From Rhizobium leguminosarum (lineage in GTDB: Bacteria > Pseudomonadota > Alphaproteobacteria > Rhizobiales > Rhizobiaceae): a stretch of DNA of 15,750 bases. How positions within the stretch are numbered: the first letter of the stretch is position 1; each line of letters starts with the position of its first letter. Below are positions 6,652 through 14,344 of the stretch, piece by piece. The position numbers and the translations under genes were made by a program. Location: the NCBI RefSeq assembly GCF_001652265.1, contig NZ_LWBS01000468.1, positions 1 to 15,750 of the forward strand, read 5' to 3'. The notes beneath the pieces were generated by a model that saw only the letters and a program-made list of their open reading frames with translations, did not search any database and was not told the DNA's origin.

Positions 6652-7581
6652 ATGGAAAACGGGGGCATGCGCACGATGACATTGGCTTTTGGATCGCTGG
6701 GTTCCGCGCCTTTTCCGCCGGAGATACAGGAGCACTTGGCTGGACTTGACGGTCAGCTGCGCCAGGACGGCGAGCGGCAAGCGACCACAAGTGAGACAAT
6801 TCTAGATCTTGTAGGGGTGACCTTGTCGTTCGGCGGTGTCGTCGCCCTGACGGACATCGATCTGTCAGCGCGTCGGGGAGAAATCCTCGCCATTATCGGG
6901 CCGAACGGCGCGGGCAAGAGCTCAATCATCAACGTGATCAGCGGCGTGTACCGATCGGATCGCGGTCATGTGCGGCTCTCCGGGCGGCTCTACACCCAGG
7001 TCCCGACACAGAAGCTCGCCCGTTTGGGTATTGCCCGCACGTTTCAAAATCTGGCCTTGTTCAAGGGCTTGAGCGTTCTCGACAATGTCGTCATTGGCCG
7101 GGCGCACACGACGCGGTCGAGCTTCATCGAACAGATCGTCGGCCTCGGTCGTGCCCGCAGGGAACAGACGGATGCCCGCAGTCGGGCCTTGAACGTGCTC
7201 GAGTTCCTCCACCTCTCGCATGTCGGCGATCGTCTGGCCGGTACATTGCCTTATGGTTTGCAAAAGCGGGTGGAATTGGCGCGCGCACTGGTGGCCGAGC
7301 CCGACATCCTGCTGCTCGATGAGCCGATGGCCGGCATGACGGCGACAGAAAAGAACGAGATGGCCGGTTTCGTGCGCGCCGCCCGTGACAGGTTCGGTAC
7401 CACCGTCGTGCTGATCGAGCACGATATCGGGGTCGTCATGGATCTCTCCGACCGCGTCGCCGTGCTCGACTACGGCCGCAAGATCGCCGACGGAACGCCC
7501 CACGAGGTCCAGCGCGACCAGCGCGTGATCGATGCCTATCTCGGTGTCGCCCCTGAGAACGAAAACGGGGAGGGCATCTAA
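6652..7581 (+). CDS. Liv/HAAT-type ABC transporter ATP-binding protein (LivG-like), organosulfur uptake
   Basis: This is one of two ATPases driving uptake by the transporter encoded here; it works at the cytoplasmic face of the membrane. With the ATG at 6652 it has 309 aa: Walker A GPNGAGKS (83-90), Q-loop FQN (131-133), a LivG-style degenerate signature LPYGLQKRVE (199-208), Walker B ILLLDEP (219-225) and the switch histidine in LIEHD (His257). The ABC domain begins only near residue 50, so there is an extra N-terminus of about 48 residues not usual in LivG. In-frame ATGs at 6667 and 6676 are alternative starts but do not remove the extension. The stop overlaps the ATG of the next gene (TAATG), which implies translational coupling. 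The sulfur genes on both sides argue for an organosulfur substrate. Confidence 0.9.
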   Translation: MENGGMRTMTLAFGSLGSAPFPPEIQEHLAGLDGQLRQDGERQATTSETILDLVGVTLSFGGVVALTDIDLSARRGEILAIIGPNGAGKSSIINVISGVYRSDRGHVRLSGRLYTQVPTQKLARLGIARTFQNLALFKGLSVLDNVVIGRAHTTRSSFIEQIVGLGRARREQTDARSRALNVLEFLHLSHVGDRLAGTLPYGLQKRVELARALVAEPDILLLDEPMAGMTATEKNEMAGFVRAARDRFGTTVVLIEHDIGVVMDLSDRVAVLDYGRKIADGTPHEVQRDQRVIDAYLGVAPENENGEGI

Positions 7582-8477
7582 TGGCTGATTTCGACTGGCT
7601 GTTCTTCACCGAGGTCCTCGTCGGCGGCCTTCTGTCCGGCGTCATGTATTCGCTGGTCGCGATCGGCTTCGTGCTGATCTACAAGACTTCCGGCGTTCTT
7701 AATTTTGCGCAAGGGGCGATGCTTCTGTTCGCGGCGCTGACCTTCGTCAGCCTGACGGAACGCGGCATTTCCTTCCCGCTGGCATTCACTATTACCTTCG
7801 CGATCATGGTCGTTATCGGAATAGCCGTCGAGCGCACGGTGTTAAGGCCGCTGACCAACAAGCCGCCGATCACGCTCTTCATGGCGACGCTTGGCCTCTC
7901 CTATGTCATCGAGGGGGCGGCGCAGTTGATCTGGGGCACGCAGGTGCACGGCCTTGACCTCGGTATCGAGGACGTGCCGTTCGACGTCGGTGGTGTCTAC
8001 ATCAGTCAGTTCGACATCTTCGCAGCCGTCGTTTCCGCCTCCATGGTGCTGCTGCTTTCTCTCTTCTTCCGTTACACCCGCATCGGGCTTGGTTTTCGCG
8101 CCGTCGCCGACGACCAGTTCGCGGCGCTCACCGTCGGATTGAGGCTCCCCTGGATCTGGGCGACGGTGTGGGCGGCTGCAGGCCTGGTGGCGCTGGTCGC
8201 CGGCCTGTTGTGGGGAGCCCGCGTCGGGGTGCAATTCTCCCTGTCGCTGATCGTCCTGAAGGCTCTGCCTGTTCTTGTGCTCGGCGGCTTTGACTCGATC
8301 CTCGGTGCGATCGTCGGCGGACTGTTGATCGGTGCGTCCGAGAAGCTCGCCGAGGTCTATATTGGTGAATATTTTGGCGGCGGTATCGAGGGCTGGTTTG
8401 CCTATGTCATCGCGCTCGCCTTCCTCCTCCTACGACCTTCCGGCCTGTTTGGCCAGAAGCTCGTGGAAAGGGTCTGA
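7581..8477 (+). CDS. Liv/HAAT-type ABC transporter inner-membrane permease (LivH-like)
   Basis: This 298-aa, strongly hydrophobic protein is one half of the transmembrane channel. LivH family marks are GLLSGVMYSLVAIGFVLIYK (16-35), the NFAQGAM motif (41-47), RYTRIGLGFRAVADDQFAA (164-182), which forms the cytoplasmic contact loop for the ATPase, and the closing LLLRPSGLFG (282-291). About eight membrane segments can be recognised by eye. Its ATG overlaps the stop of the LivG-like gene by one base, and its stop is three bases before the next start, so the three genes are translationally linked. The length is typical (290-310 aa). The substrate cannot be read from the permease itself; context suggests an organosulfur compound. 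Confidence 0.92.
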   Translation: MADFDWLFFTEVLVGGLLSGVMYSLVAIGFVLIYKTSGVLNFAQGAMLLFAALTFVSLTERGISFPLAFTITFAIMVVIGIAVERTVLRPLTNKPPITLFMATLGLSYVIEGAAQLIWGTQVHGLDLGIEDVPFDVGGVYISQFDIFAAVVSASMVLLLSLFFRYTRIGLGFRAVADDQFAALTVGLRLPWIWATVWAAAGLVALVAGLLWGARVGVQFSLSLIVLKALPVLVLGGFDSILGAIVGGLLIGASEKLAEVYIGEYFGGGIEGWFAYVIALAFLLLRPSGLFGQKLVERV

Positions 8478-8480
8478 CCG

Positions 8481-9520
8481 ATGTCCACGATCACTCATGA
8501 TCTTCCGGCATACAGTTTCCCCGCCCGCTGGGCGACGCCACTGGCCTGGCTTGCCATTGCCTATGTCGTTGTGCCGCTTCTCGGGTCCGACTATCTGTTC
8601 GAGGCTATCCTGCTGCCGTTCCTGGCGCTCAGCCTCGCCGGCCTCGGTCTCAATATCCTGGCGGGTTATGCGGGGCAGGTGTCGCTTGGAAGTGCTGCCT
8701 TCATGGCGGTTGGCGCCTTCGCCGCGTTCAATTTCAACCTTCGCGTCGACGGTCTGCCTTTGATCATCAGCATGGTTCTTGCGGGTTTCGCAGCTGCCGG
8801 CATCGGCCTGGTGTTCGGCCTCCCAAGCCTGCGCCTCAAGGGCTTTTACCTTGCGGTATCGACGCTGCCGCGCAGTTTTTCGTACAGTGGGTGCTGACCA
8901 AATTCAGCTGGTTCTCCAACGATTCCGCATCCGGCGTGATCGATGCGCCGCAGCTTTCGGTCTCCGGCCTTGTCTTCGATGGTCCGGTCGGACGATATTA
9001 TTTAGCTCTGAGCGTGGTGGCCGTCCTCACGGTGCTGACCTATCGGTTGATGAATTCGCAGACCGGCCGCAATTTCATTGCCGTGCGCGACAACGAGACA
9101 GCGGCGCGGATCATTGGCGTGCCGGTGCTGAAGACCAAGCTTCTGGCCTTCGCGGTCTCCTCCTTCATCATCGGTATTGCCGGCGTCCTGTGGGCCTTCG
9201 CCTATCTCCGCACGGTCGAGCCTGCCGGCTTCAATCTCGACCGCTCATTCCAGATCCTGTTCATCGTCATCATCGGTGGGCTTGCCTCGATCCGGGGTGC
9301 CTTTTTTGGAGCGGCGTTGATCGTTGTTTTTCCACTAGTCCTGTCGCGGCTTGGTTCGTTCCTGCTCGGCGACATCTTCAATTCGGGCGTGCTCGATATG
9401 AGCCAGCGCATCGTGCTCGGCGCACTCATCATTCTCTTTCTGATCCTCGAACCGGATGGGCTCGTCGCCCTTTGGGACCGGGTTCGAAAACGCATCGGCG
9501 CCGCGATCGTGCGGTCCTGA
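8481..9520 (+). pseudogene. LivM-like ABC transporter permease, split by a one-base deletion
   Basis: The gene starts well (ATG 8481, three bases after the LivH-like stop) and reads as LivM to residue 128, ending the good part at GFYLAVSTL. It then slips into PRSFSYSGC and a TGA at 8895-8897. The frame starting from 8867 restores the expected AAQFFVQWVLTKFSWFSN and continues to the stop at 9518-9520. It contains GRNFIAVRDNETAARIIGV, the LivM cytoplasmic loop, and a normal end ILFLILEPDGLVALW. One base is missing in ACG-CT-GCC at 8865/8867; with it restored the protein would be 346 aa, normal for LivM. Both halves are otherwise intact, so the lesion is recent or a sequencing or assembly error. 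Programmed -1 slippage at the nearby T5 run (8876-8880) is possible but lacks a classical heptamer. Without this permease the transporter should not assemble. Confidence 0.85.
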
Positions 9521-9619
9521 TCGAAACGGAGCCTTCAAAGCTCTGAAATACCAACAGCCTTCATCAGATCAACCCGAACCGGCGCCTTGCCCCGGTCGAT
9601 ACCCGGAGTATGTCCAAAA

Positions 9620-10954
9620 ATGACGATCCTTGCCAAATTCAAGATCGTGGCTCTTGCCGCCAGCCTCGCCTTTACGGTCGCGCTGCCGATGGCCCACGCG
9701 GATGAACAATACTTCCCGCTCCAGAGCTATCGCGTCGGCCCCTATGCTGCCGGCGGCACCGGCTTCTTCGGTGGCTTCATCGATTATCTGAATCTGATCA
9801 ACACGCGGGACGGCGGCGTGGGCGGCGTCAAGTTGACATGGTCGGAAGCTGAAACGCAGTATGAGGTCGAGCGTGGCGTCGAAGCGTACGAGCGCCTCAG
9901 GAGCAACCCGAGCGTGGCTGCCTGGAACCCGCTCTCCGTCGGCATTGCCTATGCGATGATCGATCGCATCACCGCAGACAAGGTGCCGCTGATCACCATC
10001 AACCATGGTCGCACCGATTCGACCGACGGCCGCGTTTTCCCTTACGTCTTTCCGCTGCTTCTCAATCCCTACAGCGAAACATCCGGCATCGTGAACTATA
10101 TCGCGGGAAAGGAGGGTGGACTCGAAAGCTTGAAAGGCAAGAAGATCGTCGTTCTCTATCACGGCTCGCCCTATGGCAAGGAAACCATTCCGATCTATGA
10201 ACTGCTGGCGAAGAAATACGGTTTCGAACTGCAGCAGATCGAGGTGCCGCATCCCGGCACCGAACAGCAGTCGCAGTGGCTCACGATCCGGCGCGCCAAG
10301 CCGGACTACGTCGTCCTGCGCGGTTGGGGCGTGATGAACCCGGTCGCGCTGAAGACCGCAGCGAAGGTCGGCTTCCCGGCAGACCACATTATCGGCAATG
10401 TCTGGTCCAATTCAGAAGAAGACGTCATTCCCGCTGGCGAGGCCGCCAAGGGCTATACGGCAATCACCACCCAGGCGTCGGGAGCCGAATATCCGGTCGT
10501 TCAGGAGATCGTCAAAACGATCTACGACGCAGGCCAGGGCAATCTCGAAGATAAGAACCGCATCGGCTCGGTCTATCACAATCTCGGTATCGTCAACGGC
10601 ATCCTGAATGTCGAGGCGATCCGTATTGCCCAGGAAAAGTTCGGCAAACGGACGCTGACCGGCGACGAGGTCCGCTGGGGGTTTGAACACCTGCAGCTCG
10701 ATCCGGCGCGTGTCGAGGCGCTCGGCGCCAAGGGCCTGTTCCACTCGATCAATGTCACCTGGGACAACCACGAGGGCAACGGCTACGTGACGTTCCAGCA
10801 GTGGGATGGGAAGAAGTGGAACGTCGTCTCTGACTGGATCGCGCCGGACTGGGCATTGCTACGTCCGATCATCGAAAAGTCGTCGGAGGCTTACGCTGCG
10901 GAAAAGGGCATCAAGCTTCGTACGGCGGCAGACGCCGAAACAGCGACCAACTGA
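9620..10954 (+). CDS. Periplasmic substrate-binding protein of the Liv/HAAT-type transporter
   Basis: This 444-aa type I periplasmic binding protein should capture the substrate in the periplasm. I choose the ATG at 9620 because the signal peptide starts there: a Lys-containing n-region, the hydrophobic core IVALAASLAFTVALPM, and a likely cleavage after Ala-His-Ala at residue 27. GGAG lies about 12 bases upstream. The two-lobe Leu/Ile/Val-binding fold is suggested by AWNPLSVGIAYAMIDRI, KVPLITINHGRTDS, KGKKIVVLYHGSPYGKETIP and PDYVVLRGWGVMNP. It is longer than LivK (about 370 aa) and nearer the larger AmiC/UrtA-like members. No Cys lipobox is present, so it should be soluble. It stands about 100 bp after the broken permease gene and before the second ATPase. 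The substrate is not known; dimethyl sulfone, a sulfonate or another sulfur ester is inferred from the flanking sfnG and sfnB. Confidence 0.88.
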   Translation: MTILAKFKIVALAASLAFTVALPMAHADEQYFPLQSYRVGPYAAGGTGFFGGFIDYLNLINTRDGGVGGVKLTWSEAETQYEVERGVEAYERLRSNPSVAAWNPLSVGIAYAMIDRITADKVPLITINHGRTDSTDGRVFPYVFPLLLNPYSETSGIVNYIAGKEGGLESLKGKKIVVLYHGSPYGKETIPIYELLAKKYGFELQQIEVPHPGTEQQSQWLTIRRAKPDYVVLRGWGVMNPVALKTAAKVGFPADHIIGNVWSNSEEDVIPAGEAAKGYTAITTQASGAEYPVVQEIVKTIYDAGQGNLEDKNRIGSVYHNLGIVNGILNVEAIRIAQEKFGKRTLTGDEVRWGFEHLQLDPARVEALGAKGLFHSINVTWDNHEGNGYVTFQQWDGKKWNVVSDWIAPDWALLRPIIEKSSEAYAAEKGIKLRTAADAETATN

Positions 10955-10955
10955 T

Positions 10956-10996
10956 CCTTTGAAGCCGCGCGCGGCGGGCGCGGCTTCTAGCAAAGG
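10956..10996 (+). repeat. Strong GC hairpin between the binding-protein and LivF-like genes
   Basis: GAAGCCGCGC (10961-10970) and GCGCGGCTTC (10978-10987) form a perfect 10-bp stem with a 7-nt loop. CCTTTG (10956-10961) and CAAAGG (10991-10996) can extend it past a small bulge. It starts right after the binding-protein stop (10952-10954). Without a T-run it probably stabilises the upstream message, giving the usual excess of binding protein over membrane parts, rather than ending transcription. Confidence 0.6.
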
Positions 10997-11084
10997 CGTG
11001 GGAATGGCTGCTGTTCCCTCTCAACCAGCCTCGCGCCTTCTCCTTTTTCAATTGCAGCTCTCAGGCATGGACAGGAACACGATC

Positions 11085-11867
11085 ATGGGTCACGACACTG
11101 CTCTGCTTGCCGTCGATGGTCTGAAGGCAACGTACAATCATGCCATCACGGCCCTCGATGGCGTCGACCTCCATCTGGTGGGCGGTGAAATCCTCGCGCT
11201 CCTCGGCGCCAACGGTGCCGGCAAGACGACAACGCTCAAGGCGCTGTCCAACCTGCTTCCAGCCGAACGTGGACAGGTCGTTTCAGGCAGTATCCGGTTT
11301 GACGGGCTCGACGTCCTACACACAAGCCCCGCTACCTTGGTGCGCGCTGGTCTCGTGCAGGTACTTGAGGGTCGCCATTGCTTTCGCAGCCTGACGGTCG
11401 AGGAAAACCTAATCTCTGGTGGGTTGGGCCGGGGCAGCACACGCGCTGAAATTACCGAGGATATCGAGAAAATCTACGCGCATTTTCCCAGGTTGAAGGA
11501 AAAGCGTCGTGCGCTCTCCGGCCTGACCTCGGGCGGCGAGCAGCAGATGACGGCGATCGGCCGGGCGCTGATGTCGCGGCCACGTTTGCTGGTGCTTGAC
11601 GAGCCATCCATGGGATTGGCGCCGATCGTCGTCCAGGACATTTTCCGGACGCTGCGCCACCTCAATCGAAAAGAGGGCCTTTCCATCCTTGTGGCGGAGC
11701 AGAACTCCGCTGTCGCTCTGAAATATGCCGATCGCGCCATCATTCTCGAAAACGGCGTTGCCGTGCTCAATGGCAATGCGAACGATCTGCGGGGGCGCGA
11801 CGACATCAAGTCCGTCTACCTCGGCCAAAAAGCCGTGGCTCCCTCCATCCCGGCTGTTGCCAGCTAA
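11085..11867 (+). CDS. Liv/HAAT-type ABC transporter ATP-binding protein (LivF-like)
   Basis: This is the second ATPase of the transporter, 260 aa from the ATG at 11085, which has AGGAA seven bases upstream. An ATG at 11067 and much longer frames upstream lack a better site. Motifs are Walker A GANGAGKT (41-48), LTVEENL (103-109), signature TSGGEQQMTAIGRAL (148-162), Walker B LLVLDEPSMGLAP (168-180), and the LivF-type switch VAEQN with Gln206 in place of His. The QVLEGRHCF segment near 92-100 corresponds to the family's VPEGRxxF. The length is slightly above LivF (about 235) owing to a C-terminal tail. It pairs with the LivG-like ATPase to energise one importer, and is followed 23 bp later by the sfnB-family gene, confirming that transporter and sulfur enzymes share one transcript. 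Confidence 0.92.
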   Translation: MGHDTALLAVDGLKATYNHAITALDGVDLHLVGGEILALLGANGAGKTTTLKALSNLLPAERGQVVSGSIRFDGLDVLHTSPATLVRAGLVQVLEGRHCFRSLTVEENLISGGLGRGSTRAEITEDIEKIYAHFPRLKEKRRALSGLTSGGEQQMTAIGRALMSRPRLLVLDEPSMGLAPIVVQDIFRTLRHLNRKEGLSILVAEQNSAVALKYADRAIILENGVAVLNGNANDLRGRDDIKSVYLGQKAVAPSIPAVAS

Positions 11868-11890
11868 TCCAATCCAAGAGGAGAAACACC

Positions 11891-13132
11891 ATGACCCATC
11901 CCGCTATAAATACCGAAAATGCCGCCGTGCCACCTGTTCCACGCCCGTCGCAGCCTGCCCACATTATCAAGAGCGACGCCGAAGCGATTGCCATCGCCAA
12001 GACACTTGCGGCAGAGTTCGTCAAGGAATCGGCAATGCGCGACCGCGACCGCATCTGGCCGGTCAAGGAACTGGACGCGTTTTCGCAGAGCGGGCTTTGG
12101 TCTATCAACGTGCCGAAGGCCTTCGGCGGTCCCGAAGTCTCTTATGCGACGCTTGCGAAGGTCATCGAGATCATCTCGGCGGCCGATTCATCGATCGGAC
12201 AGATTGCGCAGAACCATCTTGGCGTCGTGGCAGCGATCCGCACGGTTTCGGACCCAGCCCAGCAAAAGCTGTTGTTCGCAGAAGTGCTGAAAGGAACGCG
12301 CTTCGGCAATGCCTTCTCCGAATTTGGATCCAAGCGCGCGGTGGATTTCGAGACCAAATTCGTCGATGCCGGCGATCATGTCGTCGTCAACGGCCAGAAA
12401 TTCTATTCGTCAGGGGCACTGCTCGCGCATCTGGTGCCAATCGTGGCACTGGATGACGAGGGCAGGGCCTGGTACGCCATTGCCGAGCGCGGTGCGCCGG
12501 GTCTGACCGTCATCGACGACTGGTCCTCCTTCGGCCAGCGTACCACGCTGTCGGGCACGGTCCTGCTTGACAATGTCAAAGTGCCAAAGACGCATCTCGT
12601 GCCCGGCTACAGGGGGTATGAAGTGCCGACCGCGGACGGCGCGATCTTCCAGATTATCCAAGTGGCTGTCGATACCGGCATCGCGCAGGCCGCGATTGAC
12701 GAGACCGTCAGTTTTGTGCGCACCAAGAGCCGCGCCTGGGTGGATTCCGGCGTCGACAACGCTTGGGACGATCCCTACACAATCCAGGCGATCGGGGACT
12801 TGACGCTACGGCTGCATGCGGCGCAGGCGCTGCTTGAGAAGGCAGGTTATGCCATTGACCGGGCGATCCTCGATCCGAATGCGGGAACCGTTGCAGAAGC
12901 TCAGATCGTTACCGCCGAAGCGAAGATCCTCTCCACTGAAATCGCGATTGCGGCCACCAACAAGTTGTTCGAACTGGCAGGAACGCGCTCAACCCTTGCA
13001 GAGCACGGGCTTGATCGCCACTGGCGCAACGCCCGCACCCATACTCTGCACGACCCGGTCCGCTGGAAGTACGCCATTCTGGGTAAGTATTTCCTGAATG
13101 GCGAGAAGCCACCGCTCCATGCCTGGAGCTGA
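11891..13132 (+). CDS. sfnB: SfnB-family sulfur acquisition oxidoreductase (acyl-CoA dehydrogenase-like flavoprotein)
   Basis: This 413-aa flavoprotein has the acyl-CoA dehydrogenase fold and belongs to the branch that includes SfnB, MsuC and DszC monooxygenases. AGGAG lies eight bases before the ATG. Visible blocks are RDRDRIWPVKELDAFSQSGL (about 51-70), SINVPKAFGGPEVSYATLAK, ADSSIGQIAQNHLGVVAAIR, FGNAFSEFGSKRAVDFETKF, YSSGALLAHLVPIVALDD and the closing HTLHDPVRWKYAILGKYFLN, all as in SfnB. Members are induced by sulfur starvation. The exact SfnB substrate is not settled; oxidation of a sulfinate (the MsuC step, methanesulfinate to methanesulfonate) or of a thioether is possible here because SfnG makes methanesulfinate. 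It is the last gene of the operon, 23 bp behind the LivF-like gene and followed by a strong hairpin. The family is sure; the reaction is inference. Confidence 0.9.
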   Translation: MTHPAINTENAAVPPVPRPSQPAHIIKSDAEAIAIAKTLAAEFVKESAMRDRDRIWPVKELDAFSQSGLWSINVPKAFGGPEVSYATLAKVIEIISAADSSIGQIAQNHLGVVAAIRTVSDPAQQKLLFAEVLKGTRFGNAFSEFGSKRAVDFETKFVDAGDHVVVNGQKFYSSGALLAHLVPIVALDDEGRAWYAIAERGAPGLTVIDDWSSFGQRTTLSGTVLLDNVKVPKTHLVPGYRGYEVPTADGAIFQIIQVAVDTGIAQAAIDETVSFVRTKSRAWVDSGVDNAWDDPYTIQAIGDLTLRLHAAQALLEKAGYAIDRAILDPNAGTVAEAQIVTAEAKILSTEIAIAATNKLFELAGTRSTLAEHGLDRHWRNARTHTLHDPVRWKYAILGKYFLNGEKPPLHAWS

Positions 13133-13142
13133 GGTTTCCGAT

Positions 13143-13175
13143 CTGCAAAGCACCCTGAGATCCGGTGCTTTGCAG
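13143..13175 (+). terminator. Long perfect hairpin ending the sulfur operon
   Basis: CTGCAAAGCACC (13143-13154) and GGTGCTTTGCAG (13164-13175) form a perfect 12-bp stem with a 9-nt loop, starting ten bases after the sfnB stop. There is no T-run, so it is either a rho-assisted 3' end or a protective hairpin. Its place at the operon end supports a terminator role. Confidence 0.55.
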
Positions 13176-13453
13176 ACTATGTCTGCAGCGTATACGCGGG
13201 AGGAAGATTTCGTCCTTCGTCAACGAGGTGTCGCGGACATTGTTGCCACTGCTTGGCCGCCGATTGAGTCATAGCCCCAAGTCTTTTTCATATTCTGCCG
13301 GCCAACTACGAAGGGCGCACAGTGCGGCCGAGATAGACATTTTGGCATCCGTCAATCAAATCGTTCATATCAAAACAATGGATTTCACTAATTCGCTCTT
13401 AAAAAACATAAGGGGTGCTGGCGGCGCCGGCTGCCTCATAAGGAGTATATGCG
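13176..13453. other. Gap before the RTX gene
   Basis: About 280 bp without a supported gene. It should hold the promoter of the RTX gene. A TTGGCA (13342-13347) could be a -35, but the sequence 17 bp downstream is a poor -10, so I do not call a promoter. AGGAG just before 13446 is the ribosome binding site of the RTX gene. Confidence 0.4.
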
Positions 13454-14299
13454 ATGAATATCAAAGGCAGTGATAACGGCGATTTTATTTGGGGATCCGA
13501 ATACAACGACACAATCGATGGCGGCAAGAACAATGACTGGATTAACGCCGGCGGCGGCGATGATCTGATTCGGGCCGGTCCCGGCCATGACAGGATCTTG
13601 CCCGGTCCCGGCCATGACATTGTCTGGGCCGGGCCTGGCTCAGACGCAGTCCATGCTGGTGATGATGACGACCTCGTGTATAGCGACGCCCTCCCCCTCT
13701 CCAACCCCTTCGAGGAGCGCCGCGTAATACCGCATAGCGGCGAGAGCGACGACCGGCTCCACGGCGATAACGGGAGGGATACCCTAGTGGCTGGTGACGG
13801 CTTAGATGAAATGACTGGCGGCAAAGACGGTGACGCCTTCGTGTTTCGGTTCCACGACCCTATGGTTGGAACAACGCACTGCTATACGACTGTGAAGGAT
13901 TTCGAGCCGGAGCACGACCGTTTTGTCCTGGGCGCCGCCCGCGATAAGGGGGAAGGGGGTCTGTTTGGCGCAAATTTCGTCAACCACTCCAGGGGTTTCC
14001 CGGGCGAAGCTGTGGACACTTTCTACAATGGCGCGGCCGCAGACGCGCACGGCGAGCACGTCGTGGTAATCACTGATCGAGGCTTTGCGTCTGGCGCTGC
14101 CGCCGCGAAGGCAATTGATCACGAAGCCGCCGGTGACATCATTGTCTACCATGATGAGAAAACTCACGGTGCGACACTAGCCTATGTCGATTCCGCGAAC
14201 CACGCGCATGCCTTCGCGCATGCCTTCGCTGATGCCAACAATCTGAAAGAGGTGTTGGATCTTACGTCGCTTACGGCGTCAAATTTCGTATTCTTTTAA
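13454..14299 (+). CDS. RTX (hemolysin-type) calcium-binding repeat protein, likely type I secretion substrate
   Basis: This 281-aa acidic protein has no N-terminal signal peptide. The ATG at 13454 follows AAGGAG at nine bases. Residues 4-77 hold a run of RTX nonapeptides (GGGDDLIRA, GPGHDRILP, GPGHDIVWA, GPGSDAVHA); a second block lies near 96-128 (GESDDRLHG, DNGRDTLVA, TGGKDGDAFVF). Such repeats form a Ca2+-loaded beta-roll after export. DFEPEHDRFVLG (149-160) and the hydrophobic end LTSLTASNFVFF resemble the C-terminal region and secretion signal of serralysin-type exported proteins. No catalytic domain is seen, so the protein may be purely structural, adhesive or matrix-related. No ABC exporter, membrane-fusion or TolC gene is near, so the exporter must be elsewhere. 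Several repeats carry Pro in place of Gly. It has its own terminator. The family is sure; the role is unknown. Confidence 0.85.
   Translation: MNIKGSDNGDFIWGSEYNDTIDGGKNNDWINAGGGDDLIRAGPGHDRILPGPGHDIVWAGPGSDAVHAGDDDDLVYSDALPLSNPFEERRVIPHSGESDDRLHGDNGRDTLVAGDGLDEMTGGKDGDAFVFRFHDPMVGTTHCYTTVKDFEPEHDRFVLGAARDKGEGGLFGANFVNHSRGFPGEAVDTFYNGAAADAHGEHVVVITDRGFASGAAAAKAIDHEAAGDIIVYHDEKTHGATLAYVDSANHAHAFAHAFADANNLKEVLDLTSLTASNFVFF
13575..13619 (+). repeat. 18-bp direct repeat with 27-bp period inside the RTX gene
   Basis: CCGGTCCCGGCCATGACA occurs at 13575-13592 and 13602-13619. The 27-bp step equals one nonapeptide repeat, and the two copies encode the PGPGHD units. Identity at the DNA level points to recent repeat duplication or conversion. 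Confidence 0.85.
14204..14227 (+). repeat. 12-bp tandem repeat in the RTX gene 3' part
   Basis: GCGCATGCCTTC is present twice in tandem (14204-14215, 14216-14227) and a diverged third copy follows. It encodes the Ala-His-Ala-Phe repeats near residues 251-259. It is in frame, so repeat-number change would keep the protein open. Confidence 0.8.
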
Positions 14300-14310
14300 T
14301 TCGAAAATCC

Positions 14311-14344
14311 GAGGAGCGTTCCACCCTCGGGGCGCTTCTCTTTT
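14311..14344 (+). terminator. Rho-independent terminator after the RTX gene
   Basis: GAGGAGCG (14311-14318) pairs with CGCTTCTC (14333-14340) apart from one G-T type pair, and TTTT follows directly. It sits 12 bases after the RTX stop, the expected place. Confidence 0.6.

Noticed and set aside
8779..9546. 255-codon plus-strand frame overlapping the split permease
   Set aside because: Arg/Pro/Ser-rich composition typical of an out-of-frame reading; the permease frames on either side are conserved and hydrophobic.
9569..10387. 272-codon minus-strand frame
   Set aside because: It is antisense to the periplasmic binding-protein gene, which has a signal peptide and conserved motifs.
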